DNA of 64,000 bases from positions 62,001-126,000 of the forward strand of contig NZ_AXUN02000046.1 of assembly GCF_000495435.3 (NCBI RefSeq). The letters are read 5' to 3'. The notes under the pieces are model-generated. The model ran no database searches and had not been told where the DNA came from. It saw only the letters and a list, made by a program, of their open reading frames with translations. Below are positions 44,537 through 53,445 of this stretch, one piece after another. The DNA comes from Youngiibacter fragilis 232.1 (GTDB taxonomy: Bacteria; Bacillota; Clostridia; Clostridiales; Clostridiaceae). Within the stretch, counting starts at the first letter, position 1, and each line of letters starts with the position of its first letter. The position numbers and the translations under genes were made by a program.

Positions 44537-45042
44537 ACACCTCTTGAGGCATCCTGCAGCGCCTTCAGGTTCCTGTCATCGAAGCTGACCATAACAACCC
44601 TCTCCAAAGTGTCATCATTCCCGAGGAAGTCATTAACGGCTTCCAGAGCAACCCTTGCAGCCTCCTCCACAGGATATCCGTATACTCCCGTGCTTATGGC
44701 AGGGAATGCGATGCTCTTAAGTCCATTCGAAGCGGCAAGCTCCAGGGACCTCAGATAGCAGCTGCGAAGAAGCCCTGCGTTATCCTGGCCATGCCTGTAG
44801 ATCGGGCCGACAGTATGAATGACATGTCTGGCTTTCAGCCTGTAGCCTTTGGTGATCTTAGCCTCGCCGGTCTGACAGCCGTCCAGCCTTCTGCACTCAT
44901 CAAGAAGTCCGGGCCCTGCTGCCCTGTGTATGGCTCCATCGACTCCGCCTCCCCCCAGCAGGCTGCTGTTCGCAGCGTTGACGATCGCATCTGCATCAAT
45001 CTTAGTAATGTCACCCTTGGCTATCTCGATCCTACTGTCCAT
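44533..45042 (-). CDS. Macro-domain protein (ADP-ribose / O-acetyl-ADP-ribose hydrolase type)
   Basis: The 169-residue protein is a stand-alone macro domain of the MacroD/YmdB class: [23 protein letters not shown] (given in two parts, [18 protein letters not shown] then RAAG), [12 protein letters not shown], and the second loop [18 protein letters not shown]. Family members remove mono-ADP-ribose from proteins or deacetylate O-acetyl-ADP-ribose. GGAGG lies 8 bases upstream of the ATG. It is the first gene of a two-gene unit with its own -10 (45072-45077) just after the coaBC terminator. Confidence 0.95.
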   Translation of the reverse strand: MDSRIEIAKGDITKIDADAIVNAANSSLLGGGGVDGAIHRAAGPGLLDECRRLDGCQTGEAKITKGYRLKARHVIHTVGPIYRHGQDNAGLLRSCYLRSLELAASNGLKSIAFPAISTGVYGYPVEEAARVALEAVNDFLGNDDTLERVVMVSFDDRNLKALQDASRGV

Positions 45043-45071
45043 GCTTGCACCTCCTGGTTTCTTCTACTTAG

Positions 45072-45077
45072 ATTATA
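45072..45077 (-). promoter_or_regulatory. -10 of the macro/CHAD unit
   Basis: Minus strand TATAAT with TTCCTG 17 bp upstream as a weak -35. It lies 30 bases before the macro gene and would also drive priA-def-fmt by readthrough. Confidence 0.5.
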
Positions 45078-45140
45078 CAGCCTTGGAAGGTCTGCAGGAA
45101 CTGCTGGTGGCTGGATGAGGAAATATTGCAGAAAATTCAA

Positions 45141-45164
45141 AGGACCAGGTGATTCCATGGTCCT
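45141..45164 (-). terminator. coaBC terminator
   Basis: 7-bp stem AGGACCA / TGGTCCT with a 10-base loop, 8 bases past the coaBC stop, followed by TTTG only. Leaky terminator. Confidence 0.55.
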
Positions 45165-45172
45165 CTATCTGC

Positions 45173-46351
45173 CTATTCCTTTTTAAGGATCTCATCAAGC
45201 AGCCTGTCGGCAGTTTCCCTCTTGCTGAGCTCTCCGAAAGCTGTCTTTTTGCCAGACCTTGAATACAGCACAAGTGAATTCCTGTCCTCACCGAATACTT
45301 TCCCGCCGGAAATGTCATTCGCTGCAATGAAGTCCAGATTTTTATTTTCCAGCTTATCTGTAGCATATTTTTCAATATCATGGGATTCCGCAGCAAATCC
45401 TACCAGGACCTGGCCCTTCTTTCTCTCACCCATCTCTCGCAGGATGTCGTTGTCCTTCTCGAGCTCAATGACAAGGGTACCGTCCTTCTTCTTTATCTTG
45501 GTCTCCGAGTAGTTCATGACCTTGAAATCTGATACGGCTGCTGCCTTTATGACATAGTCCATCGAATCATACACGGACAGGCTGGCATCCCTCATCTCGC
45601 TGTTGGTCTTAGCCTCAATGAGATTGACTCCTGACGGAAGGGGTACTGAAACTTCACCATATACCAGCGTAACATCTGCTCCCCTGTCCCTTGCGGCTTC
45701 TGCGATGCTTATTCCCATCTTGCCTGAGGACCTGTTGCTTATGAGCCTTACAGGGTCTATCGGGGCTACAGTTCCACCGGCAGTGACAAGTACCTTTTTC
45801 CCCTCAAAATCATTTTTCGGGTAAAGGAGCCTGACAATATCATCCACAATATCCTGGACATTTGCCAGCTTACCTTCACCTACATCACCACATGCAAGCC
45901 TTCCGGATCCAGGCATGGTAAAGCTGTATCCAAGTCCTTTAAGCTTCGTGATGTTCTCCTGGACTATGGGGTTTGCGAACATCCTGGTATTCATGGCAGG
46001 TGCAATGAGCTTTTTAGCTTCGGTAGCCATAATTGAGGTCGATATGAAATCGTCGGCGATTCCGCCTGCTATCTTCCCTATAATGTTTGCTGTGGCAGGC
46101 ACGACTGCAAAAACATCCGCCTTTTTCGCAAGTGATATATGGGCTATCTCCCAGGCCTTGGGCTCCATGAACATGTCCGTCAGGACAGGGTTCTGGCTTA
46201 GAGACTGGAAAGACAGCGGGCGCACGAATTCCTGTGCTGATTTCGACATCGCCACGTCGACCCCAATACCAAGCTTCTTCAGCGCGGACACGACCTCAAG
46301 GGCCTTGTATGCGGCAATGCCTCCTGTGACCCCTATCACCACGTTCTTCAA
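45173..46351 (-). CDS. coaBC: Bifunctional phosphopantothenoylcysteine decarboxylase/synthetase
   Basis: Second and third steps of CoA synthesis from pantothenate phosphate. The 392-residue protein has an N-terminal flavoprotein decarboxylase (1-180, starting NVVIGVTGGIAAYKAL, with PAMNTRMF and the Cys of LACGDVGEG) and a C-terminal synthetase (about 190-392, TAGGTVAPIDPVRLISN and KKKDGTLVIELEKDNDIL). It directly follows rpoZ. Confidence 0.98.
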   Translation of the reverse strand: MKNVVIGVTGGIAAYKALEVVSALKKLGIGVDVAMSKSAQEFVRPLSFQSLSQNPVLTDMFMEPKAWEIAHISLAKKADVFAVVPATANIIGKIAGGIADDFISTSIMATEAKKLIAPAMNTRMFANPIVQENITKLKGLGYSFTMPGSGRLACGDVGEGKLANVQDIVDDIVRLLYPKNDFEGKKVLVTAGGTVAPIDPVRLISNRSSGKMGISIAEAARDRGADVTLVYGEVSVPLPSGVNLIEAKTNSEMRDASLSVYDSMDYVIKAAAVSDFKVMNYSETKIKKKDGTLVIELEKDNDILREMGERKKGQVLVGFAAESHDIEKYATDKLENKNLDFIAANDISGGKVFGEDRNSLVLYSRSGKKTAFGELSKRETADRLLDEILKKE

Positions 46352-46352
46352 T

Positions 46353-46568
46353 TTACTTCACTCCGTCCTTCAGAGTCTCGTAATGTATCAGTCCTTCATT
46401 TACCTCGTTGATCGCAATCGAAAGAGGCTTGTTGCTGTCAAATTCAGTAAGGAGCGGACTCCCGTCAAGGATCTGCCTTGCCCTTCTTGCGGCCACAGTC
46501 ACAAGTCTGTACCTGTTATCCACCTTTTCCAGAAGTTCGGTCACCGATGGTTCAATCATTGAATGCAT
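46353..46568 (-). CDS. rpoZ: RNA polymerase omega subunit
   Basis: Omega helps assemble the beta' subunit. The 71-residue product shows the family core NRYRLVTVAARRARQI, then KPLSIAINEV and LIHYE. It overlaps the gmk stop by 17 bases; gmk-rpoZ-coaBC-priA is a conserved order. Confidence 0.96.
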   Translation of the reverse strand: MHSMIEPSVTELLEKVDNRYRLVTVAARRARQILDGSPLLTEFDSNKPLSIAINEVNEGLIHYETLKDGVK

Positions 46569-47178
46569 TATAATTTTCCTCCTTCAAGGATACTAGCTCC
46601 TTGCTTATCCTCGTTACACGACATTTCTCTGCCACTACTATGCTCCTGAGCTTTTCGTAGGACTCCTCAACAGTCTTGTTTATTATAGCGTAATTGTACT
46701 TGGAAACATAGTTGAGCTCGTCGAAGGCAGCCCTGAACCTCGTGATAAGTGATTCAGGGGTCTCACTGCCCCTGCCGACTATCCTTTTTCTGAGCTCGCT
46801 CATGGTAGGCGGCAATATGAACACGAAGATGCCCTCTGTAGTGTTCTCCTGGACATTCAGCGCTCCCTGGATATCTATCTCCAGTATTACGTCGATCCCT
46901 TCGGAAAGCTTCCTTTCAACCTCAGAACGGGGTGTACCGTAATAGTTGCCGTATACCTCGGCGTATTCGAGGAAGTCGTCTTCAGCGATCCTCTTCTCAA
47001 ACTCCTCGCGGCTCAGGAAAAAGTAGCTTTCACCATTGACCTCTCCAGCACGAGGCTGTCTTGTAGTAGCGGAAACTGAATTCCAGACATCCTTATGCTT
47101 TTCCGTATACTCCCTGCAGACCGTACCCTTGCCTGCACCTGATGGTCCTGAGAGGACCAGTAGCAATCCTCTATTCAT
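46552..47178 (-). CDS. gmk: Guanylate kinase
   Basis: Converts GMP to GDP. The 208-residue protein has [17 protein letters not shown] (P-loop, about 7-23), [12 protein letters not shown], and the LEIDIQGA segment. It overlaps remA by 8 bases and rpoZ by 17. As a GTP-pool enzyme it bears indirectly on CodY, which senses GTP. Confidence 0.98.
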   Translation of the reverse strand: MNRGLLLVLSGPSGAGKGTVCREYTEKHKDVWNSVSATTRQPRAGEVNGESYFFLSREEFEKRIAEDDFLEYAEVYGNYYGTPRSEVERKLSEGIDVILEIDIQGALNVQENTTEGIFVFILPPTMSELRKRIVGRGSETPESLITRFRAAFDELNYVSKYNYAIINKTVEESYEKLRSIVVAEKCRVTRISKELVSLKEENYNAFND

Positions 47179-47446
47179 CTATACCGACCTCATCGATCTG
47201 TCCGTCCATGGACTGAAGCCTGTGCGCCACAGTCTCCGGCTGCACCGCAGAAAGTATTATGTGGTCTGAATCCGTGATGATGACCGCTCTGGTCCTTCTT
47301 CCATACGTGGCGTCAATGAGCATGCCCCTGTCCCTTGCCTCCTGGATTATCCTTTTTATTGGTGCCGATTCCGGACTGACTATCGCCACCAGCTTGTTGG
47401 CTGATACTATGTTCCCGAATCCTATGTTGACAAGCTTTATTGCCAT
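47171..47446 (-). CDS. remA: Extracellular matrix regulator RemA (DUF370)
   Basis: In Bacillus RemA is a DNA-binding activator of biofilm matrix and osmoprotection genes; it forms rings with a central DNA-binding face. The 91-residue protein starts [14 protein letters not shown] and has [30 protein letters not shown]. The ATG at 47446 has AAGGAGG 6 bases upstream. It lies between yicC and gmk, its conserved Firmicute position. Confidence 0.95.
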   Translation of the reverse strand: MAIKLVNIGFGNIVSANKLVAIVSPESAPIKRIIQEARDRGMLIDATYGRRTRAVIITDSDHIILSAVQPETVAHRLQSMDGQIDEVGIDE

Positions 47447-47478
47447 GAGAACCTCCTTAAGTTCAATTGAGACATGCA

Positions 47479-48357
47479 TCACTCTATGTTCTGCATCTGC
47501 TCCCTTATTTTTTCTATGTCGTTCTTTATTTCCAGAACGGTGTTCGTTATCGTTATATCCACCGATTTGGATGCCATGGTATTAGCTTCCCTGTTCATCT
47601 CCTGAGCGAGGAAGTCAAGCTTTCTTCCTACAGGCTCCTCCTCCGCAAGGAATGACCTGAACTGTTCCATATGGCTTGCAAGCCTTGTTATCTCTTCGTC
47701 TATGCTGGCTCTGTCAGAATACATGGCAACTTCAAGCGCCAATCTGTTCTCGTCAACCGGAATCTGGTCCATTATGCCTTTCAGCCTTTCAAACAGCTTT
47801 TCCCTGTATGCCGGCATGACGGTAACCTCACGTGACTTTATTATTTCGAGCTTGTCAAGGATGGAGTCAGCCTTCTGAAGCATATCCCGCTTCAACAGCT
47901 CACCTTCCTTCTGTCTCATGTCCTGCATTATGGCTGATGCATCCCTTACCGCCTTTTCGAGAAGTATCCATATCTCGTCAAGGTTCTCTTCGGTCTCTTC
48001 AGTGTAGACCACGTCTGGGAACTTGGAGATAAGGGAAACTGAAACATCGTCAACAAGGCCGAGCTCATCCCTCATCCGTTTGAGGACGGAAGCATACCTT
48101 CCTGCAAGGGATTCATTATACTTGACTTCAAGGTCATCCTTGATGTGGTTCCTGTATGTGATGAACATGTCAAGCTTTCCCCTGGTTATGTATTCCTGGA
48201 GAGTCTTCCTTATTCTGTCTTCCAGCGGGAACAGGCTCTTTGGCATTCTTATGTTGACGTCGAAATATCTGTGGTTGACTCCCTTAAGCTCCACAATGAC
48301 GCTTCTCTTGCCGTCATCGGCCAGGGCTCTTCCGAAGCCCGTCATACTTTTAATCAT
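47479..48357 (-). CDS. yicC: YicC-family endoribonuclease
   Basis: YicC/YloC proteins are metal-dependent endoribonucleases. The 292-residue protein starts [11 protein letters not shown] and has [16 protein letters not shown], and the C-terminal DUF1732 region with [22 protein letters not shown] (shown here in part: [18 protein letters not shown]). First gene of the yicC-remA-gmk-rpoZ-coaBC operon, with a promoter in the 67-bp gap after the asparaginase gene. Confidence 0.95.
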   Translation of the reverse strand: MIKSMTGFGRALADDGKRSVIVELKGVNHRYFDVNIRMPKSLFPLEDRIRKTLQEYITRGKLDMFITYRNHIKDDLEVKYNESLAGRYASVLKRMRDELGLVDDVSVSLISKFPDVVYTEETEENLDEIWILLEKAVRDASAIMQDMRQKEGELLKRDMLQKADSILDKLEIIKSREVTVMPAYREKLFERLKGIMDQIPVDENRLALEVAMYSDRASIDEEITRLASHMEQFRSFLAEEEPVGRKLDFLAQEMNREANTMASKSVDITITNTVLEIKNDIEKIREQMQNIE

Positions 48358-48384
48358 GAGATCCTCCGATTTTTGTTTATAAAC

Positions 48385-48414
48385 ATTATAGCTTCACAGC
48401 GGCATAAAGTTCAA
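48385..48414 (-). promoter_or_regulatory. yicC-remA-gmk-rpoZ-coaBC promoter
   Basis: Minus strand -35 TTGAAC (48414-48409), 18-bp spacer, -10 TATAAT (48390-48385). Confidence 0.85.
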
Positions 48415-48424
48415 GCACAAGGAA

Positions 48425-49423
48425 TTATGCCTGCAAATGCGGATAAAGGTCACGCTCGAACCATTCCCTCACGTCTTTCGGGTCACTGAAGAGCGAAAGT
48501 GCTACCATGAGCTTGATCCTTGCCTTTTGCCCTGGCAGGCTTTCCCCGAATATCACGCCCATGGTCCTTAAGTGTTTCCCTCCGCCCTCATAGCCATAGC
48601 TCTCGAACACCCTGCCTTCATAGCATCTTGAGACTATTACGACAGGCACCCCCTTGGACAGGGCATGCCTTATTCCTTCAACCATTTGCGGCGGTACGTT
48701 TCCTCTTCCCAGGGCTTCAATTACGATGCCCTTGTCGCCCTTGTCAACAGAGAACCTGATGAATGAGGAGTCCATTCCGGCACATGCCTTGATCAGGGAT
48801 ACCCTCTGCTCCACCTTCGACACGCTTCTGCATTGCCTGCCTGACGCTACCCTGTAGTATATCACACTATTGTTGTCAATTATCCCTATCGGCCCGAATA
48901 AAGGTGTCCTGAAAGCATTGAGTGCCATTGAATTGGCTTTGGTCACCTCTGATGCGGAGTGCAGTTCGCCATTCATGCAGACCAGCACTCCCCTCCCCCT
49001 GGACGATTCAGAGGAAGCAGCTACAATTGCCTGAGCCAGGTTGAACGGTCCGTCATACCCGAGCTCAGAACCGCTCCTCATGGAGCCGGTAACGACTATA
49101 GGCTTTGAGGTCTCTATCGTAAGGTCCAGGAGATACGCCGTTTCCTCCAGAGTGTCCGTACCGTGGGTTATCACAATACCATAGATGCCATCATCCTCAA
49201 GCAGCATGGTGACATACGCCTGCAGGTCCATTATGCGGTCTATGGTCATGTGGGGACTGGGGACCGAGCTGAAATTATGGGAGACCACCTCAGCATGCTC
49301 TTCAATGCCGGTGACCATGCTCATTATCTCCTCACCTGTCAGAGTCGGAACAGCTGCCTTAAGCTTCTCGTCAAGCTTCATTGAAATGGTCCCGCCATTG
49401 AACACCACAGCGATCTTTTTCAT
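48425..49423 (-). CDS. ansA: L-asparaginase
   Basis: Hydrolyses Asn to Asp and ammonia. The 332-residue protein has the type I/II motifs VVFNGGTIS (first catalytic Thr, about 12-13) and VITHGTDTLEETAY (second Thr, about 88-89), and lacks a signal peptide, suggesting the cytoplasmic type. It follows the rRNA methyltransferase gene by one base, last in the lspA-rluD-pyrR-xth operon. Confidence 0.95.
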   Translation of the reverse strand: MKKIAVVFNGGTISMKLDEKLKAAVPTLTGEEIMSMVTGIEEHAEVVSHNFSSVPSPHMTIDRIMDLQAYVTMLLEDDGIYGIVITHGTDTLEETAYLLDLTIETSKPIVVTGSMRSGSELGYDGPFNLAQAIVAASSESSRGRGVLVCMNGELHSASEVTKANSMALNAFRTPLFGPIGIIDNNSVIYYRVASGRQCRSVSKVEQRVSLIKACAGMDSSFIRFSVDKGDKGIVIEALGRGNVPPQMVEGIRHALSKGVPVVIVSRCYEGRVFESYGYEGGGKHLRTMGVIFGESLPGQKARIKLMVALSLFSDPKDVREWFERDLYPHLQA

Positions 49424-50551
49424 CTAGGTCACCTTTTTTTCTGCAAAATACTGGTAATAGTATGTCATTATCCTTCCATTGTAAAGTTTCCTGTTTTTTG
49501 AGGCCTTTCTCCCGAATGCCTTCTCGAAACCATCCATGCTGGAAAGGATGAAAAAATCCGCATCCTGCATTCTCGCCTTGTCCCGGCCAAGCTTTGACAT
49601 AAGCTCCTGGACTTCACCAGCCTCTCCCATCCTTTCGCCATAAGGTGGATTCGTTATGAGCAGGATATCCCTGTCATTCATCGTAAGTCCCCTGAAATCC
49701 TCCTTGTAGAAGTATATGTTGTCGAAGACCCCTGCCTTCTTGGCATTGATCCTTGCGGTGCTGAGGACATATGAGTCATAGTCGTAGCCTGTTATGGACA
49801 GCTTCCTTCTCTTCTCAGCCAGCTTTGCTCCCTCTCTCACCTGCTCCCAGATGTCAGCCGGGAAGGTTGGCCAGGTCTCAGACACGAAGGACCTGTTTAT
49901 TCCAGGTGCTATGTTCTGGGCTATCATCGCAGCCTCTATAAGTATGGTTCCGGATCCGCAGAAAGGGTCCACCAGCGGCCTTCCGCCATCATATCCTGCG
50001 ATCAGGACAAGCGCTGCAGCCAGAGTCTCCTTCAGCGGAGCTGTGCCTGAGCTTTCCCTGTAGCCTCGCTTATGGAGCCCGGGGCCTGACGTATCAAGTG
50101 ACAGGGTCACCCTGTCCTTTAGGATACCGACCTCTATCTTGTATACAGGACCATCCTCAGGAAACAGTTCATTCCTGTATGTCTTCCTCATTGAATCAAC
50201 CACTGCCTTCTTTACAATGCTCTGGCAGTCAGGAACACTGTGCAGTGTGCTCTTTACAGACTTTCCGGTCACATGCATCTTGCCGTCAAGCGGCACTATT
50301 GAAGGAAAATCAACTGCAAGGGTCCCCTGGTAAAGCTCCTCGAAGGAAAATGCATCAAACTCAGAGAGGCAGATGAGCACCCTTTCTGCAGTCCTGAGGT
50401 GGATGTTGCAGATGGCTATATCCATCTCATCACCCTCGAACATCACCCTCCCGTTTTCAAGCTTCAGGTCCTCATACCCAAGGTCCTTAAGCTCCCTTGC
50501 GGTGACATTCTCAAGTCCGAAGGCACATGTGGCTATGATCTTATAATCCAT
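49424..50551 (-). CDS. THUMP-domain class I RNA methyltransferase (RlmL/YpsC family)
   Basis: The 375-residue protein has an N-terminal THUMP RNA-binding domain (about 1-160) and a SAM methyltransferase with VDPFCGSGTILIEAA (about 190-204) and the catalytic NPPYGERMG. It matches the YpsC branch predicted to make m2G in 23S rRNA; the exact site is not shown by sequence. The ATG at 50551 (MDYKIIATCAFG) has GGAGAG upstream. It overlaps xth by 11 bases. Confidence 0.93.
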   Translation of the reverse strand: MDYKIIATCAFGLENVTARELKDLGYEDLKLENGRVMFEGDEMDIAICNIHLRTAERVLICLSEFDAFSFEELYQGTLAVDFPSIVPLDGKMHVTGKSVKSTLHSVPDCQSIVKKAVVDSMRKTYRNELFPEDGPVYKIEVGILKDRVTLSLDTSGPGLHKRGYRESSGTAPLKETLAAALVLIAGYDGGRPLVDPFCGSGTILIEAAMIAQNIAPGINRSFVSETWPTFPADIWEQVREGAKLAEKRRKLSITGYDYDSYVLSTARINAKKAGVFDNIYFYKEDFRGLTMNDRDILLITNPPYGERMGEAGEVQELMSKLGRDKARMQDADFFILSSMDGFEKAFGRKASKNRKLYNGRIMTYYYQYFAEKKVT

Positions 50552-51326
50552 CTTTCTCTCCTTCGGCGATAACAAGCGATATGGGGCAGTGATCCGACCC
50601 AAAATATTCGTTGTGTATCCCAGTATCTGTTACAATGTCCAGAGCGTTGTCTGAAACCACGAAATAGTCTATGCGCCAGCCTACATTCCTGTCCCTGGCC
50701 TTGAACCGCTGGTCCCACCATGTATATATTTCAGTATCACTGTTCCTGTCCCTGAAGACATCCCTGAAGCCTGCTGCGAGAAGCCTTGTGAACCATTCCC
50801 TCTCTATAGGCAGAAATCCTGAGGTGGTTTCATTTGATTTTGGATTCTTGAGGTCGATCTCATTATGGGCAACATTGAAATCGCCTGTTATGATCACCTT
50901 TCTGCCAGATTCCCTCAGAGACCTGAACTCAAGAAGAAGGTCCTCATAGAACCTCATCTTGTAGGCAAGCCTCTCCTCACCGCTTCCTCCATTTGGAAAA
51001 TATATGTTGAAGAGGGTGACTTCTCCCTTGTCTATCCTTATTACCCTGCCTTCGGCATCATAATCAGAGATACCAATGCCGAGCCTAATGCTGTCCACAG
51101 GTACCCTTATGTAGGCCGCGACTCCGCTGTAGCCTTTTCTGAGCGCTGAATGCATGTGGAGGGTATATCCCATTTCTCTGAGGTAATGCTCCTCCTCGAG
51201 CTGGCTTTCCTGCATCTTGGTTTCCTGTACCAGGAGTATGTCTGCATCAAGGAGAGCAGCACTCTCCCTGAACCCCTTCCTGGCTATCGCCCTTAGTCCG
51301 TTTACGTTCCATGATACTATCTTCAT
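50541..51326 (-). CDS. xth: Exodeoxyribonuclease III (AP endonuclease)
   Basis: Cuts DNA at abasic sites and degrades 3' ends. The 261-residue EEP-family protein has SWNVNGLRAI, VQETKM (catalytic Glu), GDFNVAHNEIDL (Asp-Asn pair), WRIDYFVVS and GSDHCPI (Asp-His). ATG at 51326 (MKIVSWN) is preferred to 51329 by spacing. It follows pyrR by 9 bases. Confidence 0.97.
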   Translation of the reverse strand: MKIVSWNVNGLRAIARKGFRESAALLDADILLVQETKMQESQLEEEHYLREMGYTLHMHSALRKGYSGVAAYIRVPVDSIRLGIGISDYDAEGRVIRIDKGEVTLFNIYFPNGGSGEERLAYKMRFYEDLLLEFRSLRESGRKVIITGDFNVAHNEIDLKNPKSNETTSGFLPIEREWFTRLLAAGFRDVFRDRNSDTEIYTWWDQRFKARDRNVGWRIDYFVVSDNALDIVTDTGIHNEYFGSDHCPISLVIAEGEKDGL

Positions 51327-51335
51327 CATGCTCTC

Positions 51336-51872
51336 CTAAAGCTCGTACAGCTTTACAGCTTCATTGCCGTCTGTTTCCATGAGCTCAACCTGTATCAGCT
51401 CCTGCCTTGATGTGGGTATGTTCTTTCCCACATAGTCGGCCCTTATTGGAAGCTCCCTGTGACCTCTGTCAATGAGAACGGCAAGCTGGATGCTCTGGGG
51501 TCTTCCATTCGAGAATACCGCGTCGATGGCGGCCCTTACGGTCCTTCCTGTGAATATCACGTCATCCACCAGTATGACCTTCTTTCCCTTTATCTGCACA
51601 TCAATTGCAGCATCCTTTATCATAGGCATCTCATAGCTCTGCTCCAGGTCATCCCTGTAGAACGTTATGTCTACGCTTCCCACAGGGACTTCCGTATCCT
51701 CGAATGACCTTATGTTCTCTGCTATCCTCTCTGCAAGAGGCATCCCTCTCCTCTTGATTCCGATGAGGACTATGTCGTCAACGCCCTTGTTCTTTTCGAC
51801 GATCTCGTGGGAAATCCTCGCTATCGCTCTCTTTATGGCCATTTCATCCAAAAGGTTTGATTTGAAATTCAC
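51336..51872 (-). CDS. pyrR: PyrR bifunctional protein (pyr attenuation regulator / uracil phosphoribosyltransferase)
   Basis: PyrR binds pyr mRNA leaders when UMP is high and also makes UMP from uracil. The 178-residue protein has the PRPP loop [20 protein letters not shown] (about 97-115) and the [12 protein letters not shown] region. It overlaps rluD by 4 bases. No PyrR-binding hairpin precedes it and no pyr genes follow; xth does. Confidence 0.97.
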   Translation of the reverse strand: MNFKSNLLDEMAIKRAIARISHEIVEKNKGVDDIVLIGIKRRGMPLAERIAENIRSFEDTEVPVGSVDITFYRDDLEQSYEMPMIKDAAIDVQIKGKKVILVDDVIFTGRTVRAAIDAVFSNGRPQSIQLAVLIDRGHRELPIRADYVGKNIPTSRQELIQVELMETDGNEAVKLYEL

Positions 51873-52783
51873 TTCGTGCCCCCCTGCCTTTTTAGGTTTT
51901 TAAGGTATTCCCTGAATTCTTCATGGACAGGTCTGAAGAAAATGAGCCTATTGCCTCCCGGCATGTCAAATCCCAGCTTCGCTGCATGGAGCATCTGACC
52001 TTTCGTCCTGTCCTTTTTGGTTCCATATACGAAATCACCGACTAAAGGATGCCCGACCGATGCCATATGGACCCTTATCTGGTGCGTCCTGCCGGTTTCA
52101 AGGCTAACCCTTAGAAGCGTACAGCCCTTGTACCTCGCTATCACCTTCCAGTGTGTTACTGCCCGCTTCCCATCCTTGTCTATGCCCATCTTCAGCCTGT
52201 CCTTCTTTGACCTTGCCATGGGAGCATCTACCGTTCCCTCATCGTCTCTGAAGCTTCCGTGGCAAAGGGCAATATATTCCCTGTCCATCGAATGGTCCTT
52301 CAGCTGTTCGGAAAGAAGCTGATGCGCCCTGTCGTTCTTGGCTACAACAAGAAGTCCCGTAGTATCCTTGTCTATCCTGTGCACTATCCCTGGCCTGAGT
52401 ACGCCATTTATCCCGGAAAGGTCCTTAATATGGAAAAGCAGGGCATTCACCAGAGTATCCGAATAGTTTCCTACGGCAGGATGCACCACCATCCCTTTTG
52501 CCTTGTCAACCACAAGCAGGTCCTGGTCCTCATAGACTATATCTATAGGCAGGTCCTTGGGGACCACTTCAAGTGTATCCAGCTCAGGGAGCGATACAAG
52601 TATTGTCTCCGTGCCCTTCAGCCTGTATGAAGCCTTCCTGTCCCTGTCGTCCACAGTGATAAGCCCATCATCAAGAAGCTTCTGGACATAGGACCTGGAT
52701 AGGTCCTTAAGCTCTTCAGTAATGAATATGTCAAGCCTTTTCCCGTTGTCCTCTTCCTTTGCCAGAAACTGAAGCTCTTCCAA
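51869..52783 (-). CDS. rluD: 23S rRNA pseudouridine synthase, RluD family
   Basis: The 304-residue protein has an N-terminal S4 RNA-binding domain (about 14-75), the catalytic [18 protein letters not shown] (catalytic Asp of HRID, about 138) and the C-terminal [22 protein letters not shown]. It is the RluD/YlyB type that modifies helix 69, though the site is inferred. lspA-rluD-pyrR order matches Bacillus. Confidence 0.97.
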   Translation of the reverse strand: MEELQFLAKEEDNGKRLDIFITEELKDLSRSYVQKLLDDGLITVDDRDRKASYRLKGTETILVSLPELDTLEVVPKDLPIDIVYEDQDLLVVDKAKGMVVHPAVGNYSDTLVNALLFHIKDLSGINGVLRPGIVHRIDKDTTGLLVVAKNDRAHQLLSEQLKDHSMDREYIALCHGSFRDDEGTVDAPMARSKKDRLKMGIDKDGKRAVTHWKVIARYKGCTLLRVSLETGRTHQIRVHMASVGHPLVGDFVYGTKKDRTKGQMLHAAKLGFDMPGGNRLIFFRPVHEEFREYLKNLKRQGGTK

Positions 52784-52785
52784 AT

Positions 52786-53232
52786 CTAATCAACTTCCTT
52801 CAAGATATATATTATGAGCAGCGCAGTTCCGACAGTTATGAACATGTCAGCCACATTGAAAGAGGGAAAATAGTAGCTTGACTTATAGTGCCACTCAATG
52901 AAGTCAACTACATACCCCTGCCTTACCCTGTCCACAAGGTTTCCAACTGCACCGGCTACTATCATTGAATTGCTGAGAGTGAACAGGAACGTTCTTTTTT
53001 TGGTCCTGATGTAGTTGATTACTATACCCAGAATCACAAGGGTCGTGGCTCCTGCAAGGATATATGCCTTCCCCTGGAATATCCCGAATGCCGCACCTCT
53101 GTTCTCCAGATAAGCAAGGTCGAAAAAGCCTTCGATGACAGTTATTCCCGAACTGCCCTTGAGTACGGCGATGGCCCAGGCCTTTGATAACCTATCCAGT
53201 ACAAGACCGATAATGACTATAAGTAAAGCCAT
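52786..53232 (-). CDS. lspA: Lipoprotein signal peptidase
   Basis: Cleaves lipoprotein signals after diacylglyceryl addition. The 148-residue protein has four membrane segments (about 1-20, 48-66, 75-93, 122-144) and the catalytic Asp motifs NLVDR (about 105-109) and NVADMFI. ATG at 53232 has GGAGG upstream. A 120-nt leader precedes it, with a promoter of its own. It would process the capA-like lipoprotein in this window. Confidence 0.96.
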   Translation of the reverse strand: MALLIVIIGLVLDRLSKAWAIAVLKGSSGITVIEGFFDLAYLENRGAAFGIFQGKAYILAGATTLVILGIVINYIRTKKRTFLFTLSNSMIVAGAVGNLVDRVRQGYVVDFIEWHYKSSYYFPSFNVADMFITVGTALLIIYILKEVD

Positions 53233-53322
53233 AGATTCCTCCAAAAATTTCTTTTTTGGTGCAACGACAAACAAAGCTTTCTCGCACCGTTGAAAAAAGC
53301 TTGCTTAAAGGTTTCTGTGTCG

Positions 53323-53338
53323 TGCAGGACTTCCTGCA
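53323..53338 (-). other. Hairpin in the lspA leader
   Basis: TGCAGG / CCTGCA stem with a 4-base loop, about 10 nt after the predicted transcript start. A second inverted repeat, GGTGC / GCACC, follows downstream in the same leader. Not the PyrR-binding consensus. Confidence 0.45.
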
Positions 53339-53354
53339 GTCTTCCCTCATAGGT

Positions 53355-53383
53355 AATATACCATAAGGCAGGTCCCTTAACAA
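53355..53383 (-). promoter_or_regulatory. lspA-rluD-pyrR-xth promoter
   Basis: Minus strand -35 TTGTTA (53383-53378), 17-bp spacer, -10 TATATT (53360-53355), just after the divIVA terminator. Confidence 0.65.
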
Positions 53384-53390
53384 GAAAATA

Positions 53391-53414
53391 GAGGCTGCGG
53401 CAGGTCCGCGCCTC
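53391..53414 (-). terminator. divIVA terminator
   Basis: GC-rich stem GAGGC-GCGG pairing with CCGC-A-GCCTC (one bulge, 5-base loop), followed by TATTTTC on the minus strand. Ends the dcw-type operon. Confidence 0.75.
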
Positions 53415-53445
53415 ATCTTCATTTCATAGGTTATGATTCCGTGAC

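Noticed and set aside
53300-53345. Possible PyrR-binding loop or T-box in the lspA leader
   Set aside because: AGTCC is present, but the GAGG half of the PyrR consensus is missing. No T-box TGGN sequence or antiterminator was found.
53192-53422. A 76-codon open frame in the divIVA-lspA gap
   Set aside because: It begins in the divIVA terminator, has no ribosome binding site, overlaps lspA out of frame and has no family features.
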